Shown one piece after another: positions 58,001 to 64,000 of a stretch of DNA of 64,000 nt (positions are counted from its first letter, which is position 1; the number at the start of each line of letters is the position of its first letter). Source of the DNA: Hawksworthiomyces lignivorus (taxonomy: Eukaryota > Ascomycota > Sordariomycetes > Ophiostomatales > Ophiostomataceae); NCBI GenBank assembly GCA_002917075.1, contig NTMA01000008.1:186001-250000 (forward strand), given 5' to 3'. Under the pieces are notes generated by a model. The model saw only the letters and a program-made list of their open reading frames with translations, was not told the DNA's origin and did no database searches. The position numbers and the translations under genes were made by a program.

Positions 58001-60915
58001 GAGTGTTGGGAGTCTAGACGCGGCGGGACGTCCAGATTGAGTAAACTTGCCTGATTCTTTGTTTTGCGTTGTGGTACCTGATGTTTCTTTTCTTTTCTTC
58101 CTTCTCATTTCGCCTTGTTTTTATTGCCGACCTGGGACTGGTCTGCGAAGGCTGACTTGGAGGGCACGGCAGAAAGTGTACTACTCGTAGGCGACCCAAA
58201 ACAGCACAAAAAAAAGAAACAAAAAAAGATCACAACAGCCCAGGAAAAGTAACGCAGCCTGCCCCAATGTGTTTGTTTTCCCTGATTACGGTGCGCCACT
58301 TAATCGTAGAGATTCCTGTTATTCCAATTTCCGATTTGGCCTCAACCAATGTTTTTCGGGACCACATTTCCCACACTTTTTAGTTCCTGTCGATCATTTG
58401 TTTCTGAACAGATTGTCTCGGAAGATTATGGATGTTTACTGTTTCCAAATAGCGAGCAAAAGGCGGCTCGTACAGCAGCCAAGCAGCGCAAGAATACAAA
58501 TATTTTCCGCAACAGAGGGCACGGCTATTCCCATTTTGGGGTGCTTTATTCTTCCCCTCCCAGCTTGCCGGAGACGAGAGAGACATGACACCATCTTCCT
58601 TCTCTATTGTTGGGCAGAAACTTCATACAGCCCTGGCGGGGCCATGCGAGACGAGAAAAAAATTAAGTCAAACGCGCTTCGGGCGCAATCGTGCTGCTTA
58701 AAATCTTGCTCGCCTACACCGTTTTTTGTCTGCTTTTGAAACCGGGGGCTGCCTGCAGCACAAATCGAGAAATGGGCAGTCCCGTGAATCAGGTTAGGAG
58801 CGGCGCTAGCAATGTGCGATGCGTTCATTTGGGTTGGGCTGTGCGCGAACGCACTGCCTGCATTGTGGTTGTGTTTTTGCACCTTTCTTATTTTATTTCT
58901 TTTTTCTGGAAGGCGAGCTTCGTCCAATCCGATGAAGCCCAGAGGATACTGCTCAAGCGGTCACACGCCACGAGGAGAGGAGGAGAGCCCTGTCCGCCTG
59001 AAGCCGATGTAACCCAATCAACCTTGTGAACACCTTTGTGCGGAGCCGGAAAAACGGAGGATGGAGGGAAAACGGAACAAGTTACGAGCATATTCGAAAT
59101 ATCCCATGTCATACCAGAACACGTATTTCAAAGTGAGTCACAAATAGTAAAGTGGATGCTGTTGCAAAATGCAGCCGCCCCAACTTGGCGTGACTTGGCG
59201 GTTCGATGGGCACAAAAAAAAAAAAGAAAGAATGTCGATCAATATTACCCCATAGTGTTGGCCCTCGCACAGATGGTTATTTGTGATCTCCGTAACTTTA
59301 CAAATATAGAGCCCTAGCCGTAGAGTGGCAAGCGCCTATTCTGAAACGGTGCGAACAGACCAGACTGGCGGCAAATCCAGGGGAATTGAAATTGAAATAC
59401 TGGGACATGTTAGAGCTTTAGTGCCCTTTGCATGGTATACGGAGCAAAAAAAGCACGCTGTCTCATTTGCAAACCATCTTATCGCTGGGCACTTTAATTA
59501 TCAGAACGCGTATTTTCAGGTGATGGACAAGGCTGGAAGACCCTGCCACGTCGCCTAGGTGATGAGCTCATCCTCGTTGTACTTTTCGTATTATTTTAAT
59601 TTTCGTGCCGGGTCTTTTTCAAATCCTTCTCCTCTCCCACCCCGGCCAGAGCCTTGCGGCGCACGACGCGCAAGGCACCTATTATCGGACCACTCTTCGC
59701 AGCGGTCATGCAGATATGCACACATGCACATGAACTTTCCCGTATCGTACATGATTTCGGCTTGGTGCATGCATACTGGTGCAGAAGAATAGCGCAGGTT
59801 AGTGTAGTGTCTTGCACACGTGTCTCTACATTATGCAAGGCATAGCATCATCCTATGCGGGCACCAGCGAAACTCTCGCTTCTCTTTCCCCTCCTACGCG
59901 AATTGTATTTTTGGACACGGGACGGGACAGGACCGAAAACTCAACTGTGAGCAAGCGCAACACATTGCGCCGAGGAAAAGGGAAAAAAGTGAACGAGAAC
60001 GCGGCGTTGTCGTTTCTGTCCTTCCGACCAGCAAAAACCCCCACAATTAATTACACTGCGTACAAGATTATGTGAGATTGGTATTTTTTCCTTCTACTAA
60101 CTCCCGCACACTATAAGAAACATGCACGTTGCCGTTGCGGCGCAAGCCGGCTCAGAGTGGAGGAAGAGCGGCACGAAATGTGAAGATGTGATGAGAAGTA
60201 GAAGAATCTGGGAGAAGGTCCTAAAAATAAGACCTAATATTCCCGAACGTATTGGCAGCGATGTTCCCTGTTCAGGGAACCAAATCGCAAGGACTTGGCG
60301 CTTTGTCGCAGCCGAGTCGAGTTTACGGTGAGATCATGTTACGGACTCTTGGCGTTGGTACTCCGTACGGATCTCATGTTTCTCTATTTCCGTTTCTTTT
60401 ATTCCTCTTTTGGTGCTTCGGCGCTTCCCCAAACCTTTTCGCTGGGGGTCTAGGCGAGCCGCCGACTAAGAGGAAAAAGGACCGAAGAATCGACGCTCGG
60501 ACGATGGCTGAAGAGAGAAGCGGGAGACAGCTCTATGAACATACGTCGTACGAATGCGCCAAAGAGGCATCGTGACCTAGACTGGCCCGTAAAACATGGC
60601 GGAACAGCTAAAAGAGGACAAGATAAGAAAATTAGGAGTGGAAGAAACAACAGGCCAGAAGGAAAAAGAAAAGAAAAATGGTAGTTGAAAAACTGTCGAC
60701 GGAGCGCCGTCTCCGAGTGCGTCGCTGCGCGATCCAGCTAAGGCAGAGGGTGACCCGCACCAACGCTGTGCGACGCCAAGAAGCAAACCAATGGCAGCGG
60801 TTTACGATGGCGAACTAGAGAGAAACAATTATTGATAACGGAGGGAGGGAGGCCATATCGCCTCTGTTCCTGTTATCAGCTTCCTTCTGCACCCATCGGC
60901 GCATTATGTATGTAC

Positions 60916-60945
60916 TGTATGTATGTACATATGTACATACGTACA
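60916..60945. repeat. 30-base near-perfect palindrome
   Basis: The central 18 bases (TATGTACATATGTACATA) are a perfect palindrome built on GTAC. The symmetry extends to 30 bases with one mismatched pair. Confidence 0.9.
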
Positions 60946-63741
60946 GACGAGTACCTGTAGGGATACGCTGAGGCTGTGAGGGTGACATTGCAGATTTTGG
61001 GTTCAGAGAAAACCGAAAGAGGAAGCAAAAAGGATTGCCAGCAGCAGAGGCAGACAGCCGGGGGGGTGCCTCTCTTCCCAGCAGTCCGGGAACCAACCAA
61101 TTGACCGCATGCCCCCCCTTTCGCCATTTTGTTCTTGCGCAGCGCTCTGCTGCTCGTCACTTCTCAAATCACCGTTGGACTTGTCTCACATCACTCGCAG
61201 CCCACGGACCTCGCCGTAAGGCAAGGGGGTCGCACTGCTCGCAGCGTCCACATTCGTGCAAAAACGGACGCAAGGGATGAAGCTTTTCGCCTCGTTCTCA
61301 TTTCGTCCTTTGCCTCTTGGGGCTCGAGTCGCGACACTAACGGCCGTCGGCAACTTGGCGCCCTCAATTCGAAAAGAGTCGAAGGGTTATCAAGAAGAGG
61401 GGGGACAGGTGCAATGTTACAGTACAAGTCACAAAAGAGTCTCCAAAAGGATTCATGGCGCGAGCTCGCAGGGCATGGTAAAACCGTATTTCGTATTTCG
61501 ATAACCATATTTCACGTTTCGAACATGGCAGTAATGCCACCTACGTACGACGGCAGAGTACACAAACCTCGGCATGCCATCTGTCGGCAGACGGCCCTGG
61601 ATGCCGCCAAGCTGAGACGTACAGTACTCGTAGCTTGTTCAGGCGCTGTGCGACGCGCCTTTATTGCATTCGTAAGCAGATTCGCACGTGTACGCAGCTT
61701 CCCGTACGCATCCACCTTCGGGGCTCCCCTTTGTTCCCCTGGCACCTTTTTTTAAGGCCACAGCAGCACTCCCGAGGACGCGCCGGTAGTTGCTCTCATT
61801 TGCTAGCCACGTCGCTGGGTGCCAATATTGGATGTCACTGGCTGCCTCTTCGTCCCTCCTAATAGTCTTTTTTATTTTCTCCTTGTGGGCCTCTCAAATC
61901 GACGAGGGCTTCGGATATTGATGTTCCAAAAAGTCATGAAGTTTCCCATCTGGTTTTGGAAGGCATATTTTCTTTTTTCGCATGTACTTGCTATTTCTTG
62001 GTTAGTTCACCCCAATTTTTGCCTCCGTCGATACTTGAACAGGTTGTCAGCCCGGAAGGGCTCGCATCCTCTCTGTTGGTCCGGGTCTGGCCGATTGGCT
62101 TGCGAAACGGAAGACTCGGTCCAGGGGGGCGCGAACGAGATGCTGGATTTCCGGCATGTTGGATTTCTATTGGGAAACACACGATGCTGCAGCATGCGCA
62201 GCACTTTGATGTGAATGGGAACACCTATTTCGTACTCGTATGCGATGCAACAGAAATACGGCAGGGATGGGTCAGGAACAGACATGAGGCAAGCCTGGCA
62301 CAAAAAATTGAAGAAAATTTTTTTGCATTCTGTGCTATTCCATTTTCTGTTCCTGGTAATATTCCACTCGCTCGGCGCTGAATGGACGGGAGGCAAAAAC
62401 CAAAGAGAGCCAAAAAGGGAATTTAGTATTAGCAATCAAATGGACCCATGGACATTCCCCAGTTTTCCCACGTGGAAAACGTGAGCCAGGGGTCAGGGGC
62501 AGGGCTCGCCCTGCTGGGAACAACTGCCTAGCCGAGATTTGTCCAGGCCAGGCACTTCTTTCGACGGAAGATACGTTGCATATTCTTTTTATTTGCTTTT
62601 CTTTTGTTGCGCACCCCTTTTTTACGCATTCATTCTAGAGCAGCATGCCTATGAGGTGGCCGGAAACCTTTTTTTCAGCAACTTCAAGACGTGCGTATGT
62701 ACCAAATTATGTCCTTGAATGTAAACCAGGTCTTGCATCTGTCTCCTGGAATGCGCCGTGGCGTCACATTAGCCATAATTGTTCTCCGTATTCAGAATCC
62801 CTCCAAGCACTCGCAGCCTTCCCCTGGTCCTCTTTCATAGCAGAAACAAGGAGATGCAGTCAGCCTGCATCAGTCTTACATTTATTGCGGCGCTATTGGC
62901 GGCTGTATAAAGCCTCTCCGCAGAGCTTGAAGTGTGTCCCTTGAAGATGGCGTTTTCCTTTTCCTTCAGTAGCCAGCGTGTAGTTGCCATTCTCGTCCTT
63001 GTGAAACTTACAATAGATGGCGGCAGCGTGCTTCCTGCCAGACTGGCGTGTTGCTTGATTTGGGTCAAGACATTGACGCTTGGGTGCAGGCTTAGAATGC
63101 CATCTAAATTCAAAAGCGCGCTTTGCTAGCGTCGATTCGACAGTCAGCTTCCGCATGGGACTACAAAACGTGCAGAAGCTGGCAGCTGTCCAGCTTATGG
63201 CGGAAAGATTCCAGGTGGCCTGAGCGCACCAAGGCCAAGTGTCTCGATGAGAACCTGACGGCAATATTGATTTCGACATTGGTCTGGCGATTGAGTTGCT
63301 GGAGCAAGATGTGCGCAGCCTGCTACTTCTGAAGGGCATTAGAGCTGAGAGAGAACAAGTGAATCTCGCATATCTGTTTCAATTTGGGGCAATTGACTGC
63401 TCTACCTTGTCTCCGTCTGCCTTTCCGCATACAAAATAGCAAACAAACGGAAAGCAGTTTGAGGCATCTCGTATCATATATCCATTATGACGTGACAAAC
63501 GCCACCGCACCTCTGCTGCCCCAAACAATCAGTCCTTGCCTCTGGCACGAAACATCTGGCGCCGCATATCTGCTGCAGCTACCTCTAGGCACTGCTGCTG
63601 CTTTACCAGGAACAGCTCGCCGTCCGTTGGCGACTCCATGTGTGCCCCGTATCTAACAAGCAGTAGCCTACAATGCTAAACAGGTTTTCCTTAGTGCATA
63701 GCGGAACTTAGTACATGGCGGAATATCGCCGTACCGCGGCT

Positions 63742-63763
63742 TTGGTCCCAGACGGGGGACCAA
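63742..63763. repeat. 8-base inverted repeat with 6-base loop
   Basis: Perfect arms TTGGTCCC and GGGACCAA in a locally GC-rich stretch at the window end. No poly-T follows, and fungi do not use such terminators, so its role is unknown. Confidence 0.8.
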
Positions 63764-64000
63764 GTTCGGCGCACTACAAACCCGACCACGGCGGCGGCGC
63801 AAAAGACTAGCCGCTGCAAGAGGGCTCCACCGCTCTGTGCCGCCGGCCATAAGGTACGCTACGGGCCCCTTGGGGCAAACTCGCGTGGCTGGCAATGGAA
63901 CTAGTACACCGCCTTTGAGCGTGTAGGCAGATCGATCCAATCCGTAGCTCCGCTCACGACACACATCTCCTTGTCAGGAACAAGAGAGGAAAAGGCTCCG

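Larger units (their letters stand above)
50397..64000. other. 13.6 kb gene-poor region
   Basis: No convincing coding gene, tRNA or rRNA found on either strand. All open frames here are short (under about 160 codons), overlap one another at random and lack the strong third-position GC of every confident gene in the window. Base composition is clearly more AT than the gene-rich part. Features seen: motif sites TACGGAGTA at 50967 and TACTCCGTA at 52980 and 60359, a G12 run at 55017-55028, a GC-rich island near 54490-54570, a 30-base palindrome at 60916-60945 and a hairpin at 63742-63763. Two minus-strand frames (53870-54181 with a signal-like start, and 62893-63339) are the least unlikely small genes, but I do not call them. 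Confidence 0.6.

Noticed and set aside
59190..59206. GGTTCGATGGG resembling a tRNA B box
   Set aside because: No matching A box or cloverleaf arms around it.
62893..63339. Minus-strand 148-codon frame with a charged C-terminal half
   Set aside because: No domain recognised, no GC-rich third positions, and no signal peptide; may be chance or a decayed gene.

Overview
The window is nuclear DNA of a filamentous ascomycete, most likely a Sordariomycete. Reasons: short introns (about 50-100 bases) with GTRNGT...YAG borders, very GC-rich third codon positions, fungus-only families (Clr5 domain, Rrn9 domain, hydrolase-NACHT-ankyrin receptors), and SAC1, Rab5, MIC60 and SAM37 proteins of filamentous-fungal type. 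I could not go below class level.

Layout. 0.15-5.7 kb: an amidase-signature hydrolase and a Clr5-domain protein. 6.1-11.6 kb (minus): a 1,800-residue NLR-type receptor with an alpha/beta-hydrolase, a NACHT NTPase and about 27 ankyrin repeats, several of them identical at DNA level. 12.8-21.4 kb: a SPRY protein, a kinesin-5 and a PHAF1/UPF0183 protein. 23.3-28.2 kb: a 1,625-residue low-complexity membrane-tailed protein of unknown role. 29.1-37.8 kb: SAC1, Rab5 and MIC60. 38.2-46.5 kb (minus): an Rrn9-domain/zinc-finger protein, a small Ser-rich secreted protein in a gene-sparse gap, and pescadillo (NOP7). 47.0-50.4 kb: the PIG-U/GAB1 GPI-transamidase subunit and SAM37. 50.4-64.0 kb: 13.6 kb in which I see no convincing gene.

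Most genes are housekeeping and are not a pathway cluster. Themes recur: phosphoinositide and endosome traffic (SAC1, Rab5, PHAF1, perhaps the SPRY protein), mitochondrial membranes (MIC60, SAM37) and ribosome production (pescadillo, Rrn9-domain protein). Shared divergent promoters pair the NLR with the SPRY protein, kinesin-5 with PHAF1, SAC1 with Rab5, and pescadillo with PIG-U.

The most interesting accessory locus is the NLR-like gene. Its 198-base repeat units (two ankyrin repeats each) are being homogenised, as in fungal self/non-self recognition receptors. Second is a 9-base motif, TACTCCGTA or its complement TACGGAGTA, found at eight intergenic sites. All exon borders and residue numbers were worked out by hand from the sequence.
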